DNA of 15,968 bases from Thermoplasmata archaeon (GTDB lineage: Archaea; Thermoplasmatota; Thermoplasmata; Thermoplasmatales; Thermoplasmataceae), in the NCBI GenBank assembly GCA_021797225.1, contig JAKAAE010000024.1:1-15968 (forward strand), given 5' to 3'. This document shows, piece by piece, positions 7,401 to 14,224 of the stretch. How positions within the stretch are numbered: the first letter of the stretch is position 1; every line of letters begins with the position of its first letter. The notes below the pieces were generated by a model. The model was given only the letters and a program-made list of their open reading frames with translations. It was not told the origin of the DNA and ran no database searches. The translations under genes and the position numbers were made by a program.

Positions 7401-9642
7401 TGACCTGATCCTGATATCTGTTTACTGTTGCACTTGCGGCTATATAATTTATTCTGTGGTTTTCCATTAATGCCGAGACTGCATTCTCATACACACCGAA
7501 CATGCTTCCCATGGGTCCGGTGAGCAGGTGCATCTCGTCCTGTATTATTAGGTCTGGGCCGGCGTATGAATCACCTGCCATGAATACCGATGAGGCGTTT
7601 GGGTCAAATGCCAGTCTTGCCACTTTATCAACAGTGCTTATAATAAACGATGGATGATTTTTGTATATATCCTCATCAACGGTGTATGCCGGTATTGCCA
7701 TGCCTGATAATTGACAGTTTGGGTTGTTGCAATTTATCATAATTTCACTGCGTTTTTTGTTTTTCACAATGCGGTAGCCCGGGAGAAGAATTTCATAAAT
7801 TTCATCAATCCTGAGGTCATTAAAATCGGCCGAATTTGCAATATCATAGAAAGAAACATCTGAAAGGGCCTCAATATGGTATATGTGGTTTGAACATTGG
7901 TATATTTTAAATTTCTGTCCTGTGTAATTCTGATTTATTGTCGCATTAGGTGCATTAACAAAAAATGAATCACCGGTCTTTAATCCCCTGTCCAGTGGAA
8001 TTGCCAGAAGGGATCCGCATGCCGGACATTTAATAATCTGTACCGGATTGCCCTCATTTTTTTTATGGCTGTTATTTCCCAACTCCCTGATGAATCTCCG
8101 TGCATCTGATCCGGAATTTGGTGTTATATTTTTTCCAACCCACAAGCCGGCAGAGATTGGAAATTCGGATCCATCATTAAAACTATTATAATGGGTTCTT
8201 ATGTATTCCGCAGCAGTTATAACCTCCAGAGTTCTCTTAAACTGCTGAACTGTCAGAAGCCTCAGCGTGTATCTGCTAATAACCGATGTGCCAGGGTTTA
8301 ATATATTTTTACTGGCCTGCATTGTATATCTTCTGTATATTATATCAAATATAGCCACCGCCATGTATGCCTCTGTCTTGCCAGCACCTGTGTGTACCCA
8401 CAGTATATCCATTAAATCCCGGCCCTCACGGGTATCATTAACAATATCATTAATTTTTAAGAGAAGAAATGCAAGCTGAAATGGACGCCATTTAAATCCA
8501 TTATCATAATGACGCCACACGCCTGCAAGATCCATAACGGCATTAACAAACCTGAAGGCCCTGTCAGCGTCCGGATGACCTTTCAGCGCGTCAATTCCAC
8601 CCCTGATACGTTCCAGTGCTAATTTATTATTATTAATATTTAGTTCTAGGCTACTGTAAACTTCAGGTGGGGTGTAACTGCCCATATTTTTAAGCCAGAC
8701 AGCCGTATTTTTTATCCATGATAAATAATCATTAGCCAGTGAATTCAGGGTTTCCATGTAGCTGCCATCAATCATGCCCGAGGCCGATAAATCAAGTTCC
8801 GGGGCAGATTCTGGCGTCATGGACTGGTACAATGGTATAAATTCTGTTCTTATTTCCGGGCTGTAAAAATTGCTGTATTCGGGTCTGTAATCCGGCCATA
8901 TAAGCAGCCTCTCCTCCTGACCGTCCCTGTCATTGCGTTCAATATCTAGTCGTTTCCAGACCGCAGCACAGTTGAATCCCCTGCCATATGATTTTTTATC
9001 ATAATAAAGTGCTGAAACACCATCATTTTCCACGATTCGGGTTTTCATAAACTGTTTTATATGACCTCCCGCATTAATTCTCAGTGATATCTGAAATAGT
9101 GTATACTTCCACATCTCATTGTGTTCAATTTTGCTCACTTTATGATTGAAAAGAATTACTCTGGTCCCACCATTACGGGATAATTTTATGTTCAATAACA
9201 CACGTATTTTTTTATCCTCATAAACAGTGCATGTTCCCCCATTCATGATGCTGGAGGCGTCCATTTTAAGTTCCTTATAAAATTGATTTCTGGCATATCT
9301 TCCCCGCTCATCCTGGTACCGTGCAAATGAAACCAGAATATCAAGGGCAGCCGAACCACACATGAACCCGCCATCCAGATCAAAATACAGGCCAAAGCTT
9401 GAAATGCTGTAATTTTTTATACCAACAGATTCGTGATTATCCGATTCCTCATCACTAATACCCTCACTGTCCGGATCCTCCGGCACCACAGAAATGGACA
9501 GATCATCAGTGTCACCCGGTACAAGCATGCCGGTGTAATACTTTTCCGCAGGATTCTGATCAATGACCTCATTAGGACCATTTTCAGGTCCCATGGCATG
9601 TCTCTTAATGGATAATATAAAATCGGATATAAGATTGGCCAT
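4474..9642 (-). CDS. drmA-drmB: DrmA-DrmB fusion: DISARM helicase joined to DUF1998 protein
   Basis: A 1722-aa protein in which both DISARM core subunits form one chain. DrmA part (about 1-1110): N-terminal ISSFGLYF, then Walker A HTGAGKTE (Lys422), YTLRLLTVQQFKR (motif Ia), zinc cysteines CPAC (539-542) and CNNPNC (638-643), motif II QDEMHLLTGPMGS (Asp702, Glu703), ASAT, FGTGVDISRL, GQPK, and motif VI YIQATGRVGR ending at Arg942. DrmB part (about 1120-1722): SQFVFGYGPGALIE (GPGA at 1138-1141), CPVC, ACPAGHMDD, a second CPVC, then the DUF1998 signature HTVSHALIR (His1603, His1607), GSTGGL, and cysteines 1676, 1682, 1697, 1700 and 1708. These two proteins are usually about 1100-1300 and 600 aa and separate, and the total here equals their sum. 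The ATG at 9642 suits a leaderless mRNA; a TTG two codons earlier is possible. It presumably translocates on and unwinds invading DNA. It is the first gene of the operon. Confidence 0.9.
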   Translation of the reverse strand: MANLISDFILSIKRHAMGPENGPNEVIDQNPAEKYYTGMLVPGDTDDLSISVVPEDPDSEGISDEESDNHESVGIKNYSISSFGLYFDLDGGFMCGSAALDILVSFARYQDERGRYARNQFYKELKMDASSIMNGGTCTVYEDKKIRVLLNIKLSRNGGTRVILFNHKVSKIEHNEMWKYTLFQISLRINAGGHIKQFMKTRIVENDGVSALYYDKKSYGRGFNCAAVWKRLDIERNDRDGQEERLLIWPDYRPEYSNFYSPEIRTEFIPLYQSMTPESAPELDLSASGMIDGSYMETLNSLANDYLSWIKNTAVWLKNMGSYTPPEVYSSLELNINNNKLALERIRGGIDALKGHPDADRAFRFVNAVMDLAGVWRHYDNGFKWRPFQLAFLLLKINDIVNDTREGRDLMDILWVHTGAGKTEAYMAVAIFDIIYRRYTMQASKNILNPGTSVISRYTLRLLTVQQFKRTLEVITAAEYIRTHYNSFNDGSEFPISAGLWVGKNITPNSGSDARRFIRELGNNSHKKNEGNPVQIIKCPACGSLLAIPLDRGLKTGDSFFVNAPNATINQNYTGQKFKIYQCSNHIYHIEALSDVSFYDIANSADFNDLRIDEIYEILLPGYRIVKNKKRSEIMINCNNPNCQLSGMAIPAYTVDEDIYKNHPSFIISTVDKVARLAFDPNASSVFMAGDSYAGPDLIIQDEMHLLTGPMGSMFGVYENAVSALMENHRINYIAASATVNRYQDQVSRLFARKGMLFPPGGISSSDSYFFKTPENLDPGDINPDGPGRVYMGIMATGTSMQSALIDIITNIIKTKYRNETDTDIKYFWTPVLYFNSIKELSIAESLYHEDVMQRINVAGNIYLDPFNVEGLSSRAGSQDIPLILERLEAWDQKSIRTNADALITTSMFGTGVDISRLSLMVVSGQPKMTSEYIQATGRVGRSKKALVVILYNIARPRDRSHYEMFLQYHDRIHAFVENSPVSPWSTGSMNRAAGPAFVAYARALDPNLRPPGSARDIVSSRATVSNFLDFTKNRIRCTNSQQIADNYGRIIDKWISIAKSGPQNFGFSNSHMIYRGQNSASGKCYNAVVLGMPQDKYLQSRPMIVYENALQSLRDVEESGNFNGFCIRTSQFVFGYGPGALIEGNEFASVIMADRIYKIRQKGISTILDHFDLTPRLNSHVNMLLKAVFGSGNDIHVLELPSNQAILPDKPGDVLYDTGYFPSWRVCTNDPAHKKLGINASILYHSSNEKKECPVCHYEKYSTQTRFIMACPAGHMDDMAWHYAVHGSGIQHRPAYYLWIQKSQSLKSIQIKCPVCQKSKSMHDVYSISFKCTGRFPERGAQKSNSGNQCNYKMHVVQRQASSLRYPNVYMILNLPQQGTLAQLPHNVLQTIANFIDKNHNVQVIKDFLGSMIGTLINDRQYDDIKSRYGLDTPGDINKLADAINKIINQNTGQAGIGSIMQMEFEFLYNSCEYRIQDPQNDKFRLTGPFNSENLNGFKYAGVEQIEMLIMQPSYVRNIRDSKNSNAPPQIVESAFNFNGNKYIPGMINNGDAIFIYTTPAGMEKIMQKYMKPDYKWFPVTDNNITRNWGNYTNSEEFTMLHTVSHALIRAVSYRTGYSLASLRERVYSTQAGYGILIYSNLPGSDGSTGGLTDLVKERLLDEIIGDAAGYINECSNDPFCSDKKWNPKEGNGAACYSCIMLPETSCEYYNTFLDRNIWVF

Positions 9643-9662
9643 ATACAAATAAATGGGTTGGT

Positions 9663-9670
9663 CATATAAG
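9663..9670 (-). promoter_or_regulatory. TATA box of the DISARM-like operon
   Basis: On the minus strand this reads CTTATATG, preceded by an A-rich stretch that could serve as a BRE. Its centre is about 24 nt upstream of the ATG at 9642, the distance expected when transcription starts at or next to the start codon. No ribosome site precedes that ATG, which agrees with a leaderless message. Confidence 0.55.
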
Positions 9671-9943
9671 AATTTTTTTAATTCTGATGGCGATATAATA
9701 CTCCAGTTTGGAATACAATTTTAAGGATTGCCAAATTAAATATTATTTACGTGCAGTATTATAAGACTGGGTTACATAATTCATTTTATTAAAAATTTGA
9801 ATTAATTGTAAATTCCATGCACTTTAAAAAACAGGGATTAATTGGTTTACGTATCATTCAAACGCCCAAAGATACAAATAACAACACATTACAGCGATAA
9901 AATATCTATTATGCATTAGGAGGAATTCTGCCTGCTAATACTG

Positions 9944-9958
9944 AGGGTAACGTTCCCT
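9944..9958. promoter_or_regulatory. Short dyad, possible operator
   Basis: AGGGTAACGTTCCCT is symmetric (AGGG/CCCT around AACGTT) apart from one extra T. It lies about 70 nt upstream of the CBS-protein start and about 300 nt from the defence-operon start. A binding site is possible, but a dyad this short can arise by chance. Confidence 0.25.
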
Positions 9959-9995
9959 TGTGGCTTTAATGTTTAAAATAAATCATTATTGTAAA

Positions 9996-10007
9996 TTTAA
10001 TATATAT
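9996..10007 (+). promoter_or_regulatory. TATA box of the CBS-domain gene
   Basis: A TTTAATATATAT stretch is centred about 25 nt before the ATG at 10027, which again points to a leaderless transcript. This spacing is one reason to prefer that ATG over the TTG at 10015. Confidence 0.5.
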
Positions 10008-10026
10008 CCTAGCATTGAATGTAAAC

Positions 10027-10740
10027 ATGACGGATACAACATTGCAAAATGTAAGAAATGTAATAAAAAGGAATAGCAACTCATGTAAAGACATTATGAC
10101 ACCATGGAATATTGTTTGTAAGAATACCAAAAATCCTAAAAATGATTTTGATTATATACCAGTAACTAAAGATAATGTGGTTTCAGGTCTTTGTGTTAAG
10201 GACGGCACTGAATGCAAATATTGTAATATAAATGATGATTATTTTATTAGTGAAAACAGCGATTTAATATCAGTACTGGAAAAACTAGATAAATTATATA
10301 ATTCTAGTAAAATAACTTTTTTAATTGTGGGAGATTATAATAATCAATTAGGTATTATAAATCATAGCGATTTAAACAGGCTGCCATTTATACATATAAT
10401 GTGGGATATTTTTTATAATTTTGAAATAAAACTTACCAATTCTTTAAAAGATAAGTATGATTCTAAATATATAGAGAAAACGTATCATGTGTCCGAATAT
10501 AGATCATATAAAGAGGATATGAAAAATGATCAGGAGCTGGAACCTATTTTTTATCTTAGCTTAAAGGACAAAATAGATTTATATAACAAACTGGACCAAA
10601 TAACAGATAAAATAGGAGTGAATGCAAGGTTTAGGGATAATATGGCCCATCCTAAAAGCAAGGCGAGGATAATATCCAATAGATCAGAAACACCAAAATT
10701 ATATAAAACTATAGTTGGAATTGATAATTTTTTATCTTAA
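10027..10740 (+). CDS. CBS-domain protein with HEPN-like C-terminus
   Basis: A 237-aa predicted cytosolic protein. The first half looks like a CBS pair: KDIMTPWNIV, then DYIPVTKDNVVSGL, then SENSDLISVLEKLDKL, then FLIVGDYNNQLGIINHSDL, the last being the typical end of a CBS repeat. CBS pairs usually sense adenosine nucleotides or SAM. The second half is helical and charged and contains RDNMAHP (Arg203-His208), an R-x4-H motif in the RN-x-x-x-H style of HEPN domains, many of which are ribonucleases in toxin or defence systems. So a ligand-sensing module may control an RNase-like domain; the CBS part is fairly clear, the HEPN part is inference. I chose ATG 10027 (TATA spacing); TTG at 10015 would add four residues. 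It is transcribed away from the DISARM-like operon and is visibly more A+T-rich than it. Confidence 0.55.
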   Translation: MTDTTLQNVRNVIKRNSNSCKDIMTPWNIVCKNTKNPKNDFDYIPVTKDNVVSGLCVKDGTECKYCNINDDYFISENSDLISVLEKLDKLYNSSKITFLIVGDYNNQLGIINHSDLNRLPFIHIMWDIFYNFEIKLTNSLKDKYDSKYIEKTYHVSEYRSYKEDMKNDQELEPIFYLSLKDKIDLYNKLDQITDKIGVNARFRDNMAHPKSKARIISNRSETPKLYKTIVGIDNFLS

Positions 10741-10785
10741 AAAATAAAAAAATTTTATGCCGTTACCATTATATAATATAATAAA

Positions 10786-10800
10786 ACTCAATTTTTTTGA
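10786..10800 (+). terminator. T-tract terminator after the CBS-domain gene
   Basis: A run of seven T (10792-10798) lies about 50 nt downstream of the stop codon in A+T-rich DNA, in keeping with archaeal T-tract termination. There is no strong stem. Confidence 0.4.
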
Positions 10801-10861
10801 TAAGTGTATTTTAATAAAATTTGATCTAAATTTGTAATGTATAATATTAAAAAATAATAAA

Positions 10862-11029
10862 TTAGGTCATTTCAAAGGTTTTTTCAACAACAATCATTGC
10901 AAGCATGTTTGATGCGTAATCATCAGATCTATTGGCTATATTGTAAAAAACATTAATTCTATTAAAAAACGGACCATTTTTTAAAATTTCATACAGATCA
11001 TCATATTTTATCAGTTTAATATAAAAGTT
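10862..11029 (-). pseudogene. Gene remnant without a start codon
   Basis: On the minus strand, 55 codons are open before a TAA at 10862-10864. The composition is protein-like (for example DDLYEILKNGPFF and FYNIANRSDDYASNMLAM). Upstream the frame is closed by TAA at 11030-11032, and there is no ATG, GTG or TTG until an internal Met near the end. I do not recognise the family. The best reading is the surviving 3' part of a decayed gene; a chance open frame in A+T-rich DNA is less likely but possible. Confidence 0.35.
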
Positions 11030-11207
11030 TTAAAATATAGCTTTTAATTTATATAACAGTATTGTATATATCTATTTAGATGTGTTTAACTTTAAACCAT
11101 TCATAACCATACTCATATCTAGCATTCCTAAATAACATAGCAGGAAACTGCATACAAACAATTTAACCGAGGGATTCGGGAATTAATTGAAGAGAAGGAC
11201 TAAAAAT

Positions 11208-11318
11208 ATGGATGCATTTTCCAATAGTGATTCACTAATAAGGCTGGTTGTTTCAATAGCAATGAATATTAATGATGAATGGCTGTTAAGGAAATACATA
11301 AATATGGAGGTTGATTAA
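11208..11318 (+). CDS. Small 36-codon ORF, possible gene fragment
   Basis: ATG to TAA encodes 36 residues with a plausible helical stretch (SDSLIRLVVSIAMNINDEW, then LLRKYINMEVD). GAAGAGAAGG lies about 10-15 nt upstream. It overlaps the start of the next frame by a few bases. I do not recognise it. It may be a real small protein, or together with the following frame the broken pieces of one gene. Confidence 0.25.
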   Translation: MDAFSNSDSLIRLVVSIAMNINDEWLLRKYINMEVD

Positions 11319-11517
11319 GGGTAATGGTAAAGGGCCATTTGAATTTACAGTAAAGATATTACACTATCAGCCCGATTATGATATGCTAAGAAAAAAAATC
11401 CACTTTTATGTTAATAATTTATACAAATATTTCCTAAAATTAATGTTTAATGAATTAATGATAATTTATATATATCATTTATTGTTTAATTTAAAGTATG
11501 TTCCAAATCATAAATGA
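11311..11517 (+). pseudogene. Unrecognised 68-codon frame, probable remnant
   Basis: This frame opens with TTG overlapping the previous 36-codon ORF and runs to TGA. Its first part (KGPFEFTVKILHYQPDYDML) looks protein-like. The rest is dominated by codons expected from random A+T-rich DNA (Tyr, Ile, Leu, Asn, Phe). No ATG precedes the plausible part and no family is recognised. I regard it as the decayed end of a gene, not a functional CDS. Confidence 0.25.
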
Positions 11518-11531
11518 GAATGGATTAAAAA

Positions 11532-11566
11532 TAAGCTTTTATGGATTTAAAAAATATAAAAGCTTA
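11532..11566. promoter_or_regulatory. 11-bp perfect inverted repeat bracketing the transporter promoter
   Basis: TAAGCTTTTAT at 11532-11542 pairs perfectly with ATAAAAGCTTA at 11556-11566, with a 13-nt spacer. The right arm overlaps the TATA-like element. Centre-to-centre spacing is about 24 bp, a little over two helical turns, which suits a dimeric regulator that blocks TBP/TFB. It lies 25 bp before the MFS start codon, so it is a candidate operator of the catabolic operon. Low-complexity sequence makes chance more likely than usual. Confidence 0.4.
11547..11560 (+). promoter_or_regulatory. TATA box of the transporter operon
   Basis: TTAAAAAATATAAA lies about 30-45 nt upstream of the ATG at 11591, predicting a transcription start near 11575-11582 and a very short leader that includes the GGGGGTG ribosome site at 11578-11584. 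Confidence 0.45.
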
Positions 11567-11590
11567 ATGCCAGTATCGGGGGTGCTTTAA

Positions 11591-13000
11591 ATGGCCAGTA
11601 ACACTGATTTGCTATATAGACTCGACAGTTTGAAAGAAAGACCCTATAGCAATGCGGTCATTTTATTGGCAGCTATCAGTTTTTTCCTGGTATTTTGGGA
11701 TGTATACAACATTGGGTTTGTTTTACCTGTTGCCTCAGCACAGCTAGGTGTTCCAGTATCAAACTTTTTATATGCATTGCCAGTTACCACTGGTTTAATT
11801 GGTTACATATTTGGTGAGTTGGTGTTGGGTTACTATGCCCAATTAATTGGGAGAAAAACATCTTTATTAATAACCCTAGTCATTGCAGCTTTAGGATCTA
11901 TATTATCCGCTCTCTCCCAGGATTTTGTTGAACTTTCAATATTTAGATTTATTGTTGGAATATCAATAGGTGCAGAAATTGGATTAATTTCGACTTATAT
12001 GTCGGAAATTACACCATTCTCAATGAGAGGTACAATTGTAGGCATTTCTACAGCAGTCGGAATGATAGAAATTTTACCCGTTGGTGCTATGGCATATTTT
12101 CTGATACCAACAATCAGCTGGGGCTGGAGATTAATGCTTGGATTTGGAGCCATAGTAGCTATACCTGCAATAATTATGAGATATACATACATGCCAGAAT
12201 CTCCCAGATGGTTGCTTAAGGTCGGTAAAAAGGAACAGGCAGAAAATGAAATCAAAAAAATGGAAAATTATGTGGAAAAAAAATACGGGAAAATTGACAG
12301 AATATCTACAGATAAAGTTCCGGAAAATGTTGAAGAAAAAGATTTAGGAATTACGGCATTATTCAAATATCCAAAAATAAGAAATAGAATATTTATTATT
12401 CTTGCAGTTTGGTTTTTTTATTACATAGGGGATTATGGATTAGTTTCTGTTGTTCCAACACTGTTCGTTCAACACGGAATAATTATAAGCACGACCATTC
12501 TTTACTTCTTTCTAACTTCTATAGGAGACCCCATAGGTTCATTTACTGGAATGGCACTATCAGATAAAATAGAAAGAAAAACCTTAAGCTTCATAACCAT
12601 GGGCCTAAGCTTTATATTTTTTATAATGTGGGGTATAGTAAAATTGCCAGTTTTAATAATACTGGCTGGCGCCTTAGTGTTTTTCACGCAGGGGCTCTGG
12701 TTACCAGTAATGTATGCATACACAGCAGAATTATTCCCAACCGAAGGCAGGTCTGCAGCCTTGGGATTTACAGATGGCATTGGGCACATCGGAGGGGCAA
12801 TTGCCCCATATTTAATTTTACCAATAGCACTGTCAGTTGGGATTTTCTCAATAAGTGGTTATAGTCTGGCATTTATTTTTATGGGTTTTACCGCATTAAT
12901 AGCCGGTATAATAGTAATAGCATTAGGTCCAAAAACCAAAAATCGCAGGCTTGAGGATATAAGTGAAACCGTTGTGTTTAAAGACGAGGAATTAAATTAA
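11591..13000 (+). CDS. MFS transporter, sugar-porter-like branch
   Basis: A 469-aa integral membrane protein with about 12 hydrophobic segments, six before and six after a charged central loop (about residues 205-260). The loop between TM2 and TM3 has GRKTSLL, the MFS motif A region. RFIVGISIGAEIGL follows, and PESPRWLL (about 203-210) at the end of TM6 is the hallmark of sugar-porter and related organic-acid or aromatic-acid carriers. GRSAALGF near TM10-11 also fits. GGGGGTG about 7 nt upstream supports the ATG. It is the first gene of a tight operon: only 3 nt separate it from the carbamoylase-like gene. The substrate is presumably what the two downstream hydrolases process, an amide or ureido compound, but cannot be named from sequence. 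Proton symport is likely by family. Confidence 0.85.
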   Translation: MASNTDLLYRLDSLKERPYSNAVILLAAISFFLVFWDVYNIGFVLPVASAQLGVPVSNFLYALPVTTGLIGYIFGELVLGYYAQLIGRKTSLLITLVIAALGSILSALSQDFVELSIFRFIVGISIGAEIGLISTYMSEITPFSMRGTIVGISTAVGMIEILPVGAMAYFLIPTISWGWRLMLGFGAIVAIPAIIMRYTYMPESPRWLLKVGKKEQAENEIKKMENYVEKKYGKIDRISTDKVPENVEEKDLGITALFKYPKIRNRIFIILAVWFFYYIGDYGLVSVVPTLFVQHGIIISTTILYFFLTSIGDPIGSFTGMALSDKIERKTLSFITMGLSFIFFIMWGIVKLPVLIILAGALVFFTQGLWLPVMYAYTAELFPTEGRSAALGFTDGIGHIGGAIAPYLILPIALSVGIFSISGYSLAFIFMGFTALIAGIIVIALGPKTKNRRLEDISETVVFKDEELN

Positions 13001-13003
13001 GAG

Positions 13004-14224
13004 ATGATAAAAATGTATGAAAATAATGAATTTATAAAAAATTTTCACGAAATAACTAGCATAGGTTATAATGCAAATACTGGTGTGAATAGGCTTGCAT
13101 TAAATGTTTATGATATTGCTGCTAGAAAACTATTGGTTAAGGAGCTTAACTCTATAAACGCTGGTGTAATTTATGATGATGGTGGCACAATCTTCGGGTC
13201 ACTGGGTGACAGCCATGAAGAATCTATATTTATTGGCTCACATATGGATTCTGTACCAAACGGTGGAAGGTTTGACGGGATGTACGGTGTTGTATCCGCA
13301 TTAAACGTGTTAAAAAGATTACAAAGGGAGGGAAAAATATCAAAAAAAATAACTGCAGTTGATTTTACAAATGAAGAGGGAGCAAGATTCCAGCCCTCAT
13401 TACTGGGTTCTGGTTTAACAACTGAAGTTTTTACTAAAGAATTTGTTTATTCAAGAAGTGATGACGATGGCATTACCTTTGAAGAGGCATTAAAAAAATC
13501 TGGTTTTATGGGTTTAGAAAGTAATCGGGCTAAAAGATTAAAGCCAAACAAGTACCTCGAACTGCATATCGAACAGGGGCCTGTATTGGAACATGAGGGG
13601 TACCAAATAGGTATACCTATAGGTATTGTAACAATGGTCGTGGACGAATATGAATTTATTGGTGAATCAAATCAGGCCGGACCAACTCCAATGCAAATGA
13701 GAAGGGATGCGCTTGTATCTGCATCGAGATTTATTACTGAGGTGAGGGACATGGCTAAAAAAAATGGAAACGGATTGGTAATGACAGTTGGAAAGATTAA
13801 AAACTATCCAAATTCATATAATGTTATTCCAGGATCAGTTCTATTAAACCTTGATACAAGAAGCCCAGATAAGAAAACTGCACTGGAATACTCTAAAATT
13901 GCCTCGGAGATGGCAGATAAGATCGCCATGGAAGAGGGCACGGAAGTAAGGCATAAGAATTTATGGATTACAGAAACAACCATATTTAATGAGGAATTAA
14001 AAAATACTATAGAAAAAATATGTAAAAATCTAGATTTAAAGTATAAGTATATTTATAGCTGGCCAGGTCATGATGCACAATATATGAATAGAATTACCGA
14101 TACTGCCATGATTATGGTTCCATCACACAACGGAAGAAGCCATACAAAAGAAGAATTCACAAGCGATGAGGATTTAATAAATGGCTTTAATGTACTTTAT
14201 AAAACAGCTCTGAGTTTAATGTGA
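13004..14224 (+). CDS. M20-family N-carbamoyl-amino-acid hydrolase / allantoate amidohydrolase-like
   Basis: A 406-aa cytosolic metallo-hydrolase of the hydantoinase/carbamoylase group. The signature GSHMDSVPNGGRFDG (His80, Asp82, Asp91), FTNEEGARF (Glu124, Glu125) and LHIEQGPVLE (His188) supplies the two-metal site. WPGHDAQYM and PSHNGRSHTKEE (His375, His380) complete it near the C-terminus. The middle, about 205-320, is the dimerisation lid typical of the family. Members cleave N-carbamoyl amino acids, ureidopropionate or allantoate, releasing ammonia and CO2; which of these applies here cannot be told. I kept the ATG at 13004; another at 13013 is possible and a weak GAGATGA precedes it. 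It lies 3 nt after the transporter gene and overlaps the next gene by 4 nt. Confidence 0.85.
   Translation: MIKMYENNEFIKNFHEITSIGYNANTGVNRLALNVYDIAARKLLVKELNSINAGVIYDDGGTIFGSLGDSHEESIFIGSHMDSVPNGGRFDGMYGVVSALNVLKRLQREGKISKKITAVDFTNEEGARFQPSLLGSGLTTEVFTKEFVYSRSDDDGITFEEALKKSGFMGLESNRAKRLKPNKYLELHIEQGPVLEHEGYQIGIPIGIVTMVVDEYEFIGESNQAGPTPMQMRRDALVSASRFITEVRDMAKKNGNGLVMTVGKIKNYPNSYNVIPGSVLLNLDTRSPDKKTALEYSKIASEMADKIAMEEGTEVRHKNLWITETTIFNEELKNTIEKICKNLDLKYKYIYSWPGHDAQYMNRITDTAMIMVPSHNGRSHTKEEFTSDEDLINGFNVLYKTALSLM

Larger units (their letters stand above)
9643..10026. other. Divergent intergenic region between defence operon and CBS gene
   Basis: These 384 bases hold outward-facing TATA boxes at each end, a small dyad at 9944-9958, and an AGGAGGA at 9918-9924 that has no ATG, GTG or TTG at the proper distance. 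I see no tRNA, no CRISPR repeat and no convincing ORF. Confidence 0.6.

Noticed and set aside
9643..10026. tRNA, C/D-box RNA or CRISPR leader in the divergent gap
   Set aside because: I found no cloverleaf, no paired C and D boxes and no spaced direct repeats; only weak promoter elements and a short dyad are visible.
10741..11590. Insertion sequence or transposase remnant in the A+T-rich gap
   Set aside because: The broken frames show no transposase motifs, and I see no terminal inverted repeats or target-site duplications.
11995..12864. Overlapping frames within the MFS transporter gene
   Set aside because: They are shadow frames of a clear 12-helix transporter and carry no recognisable domain.
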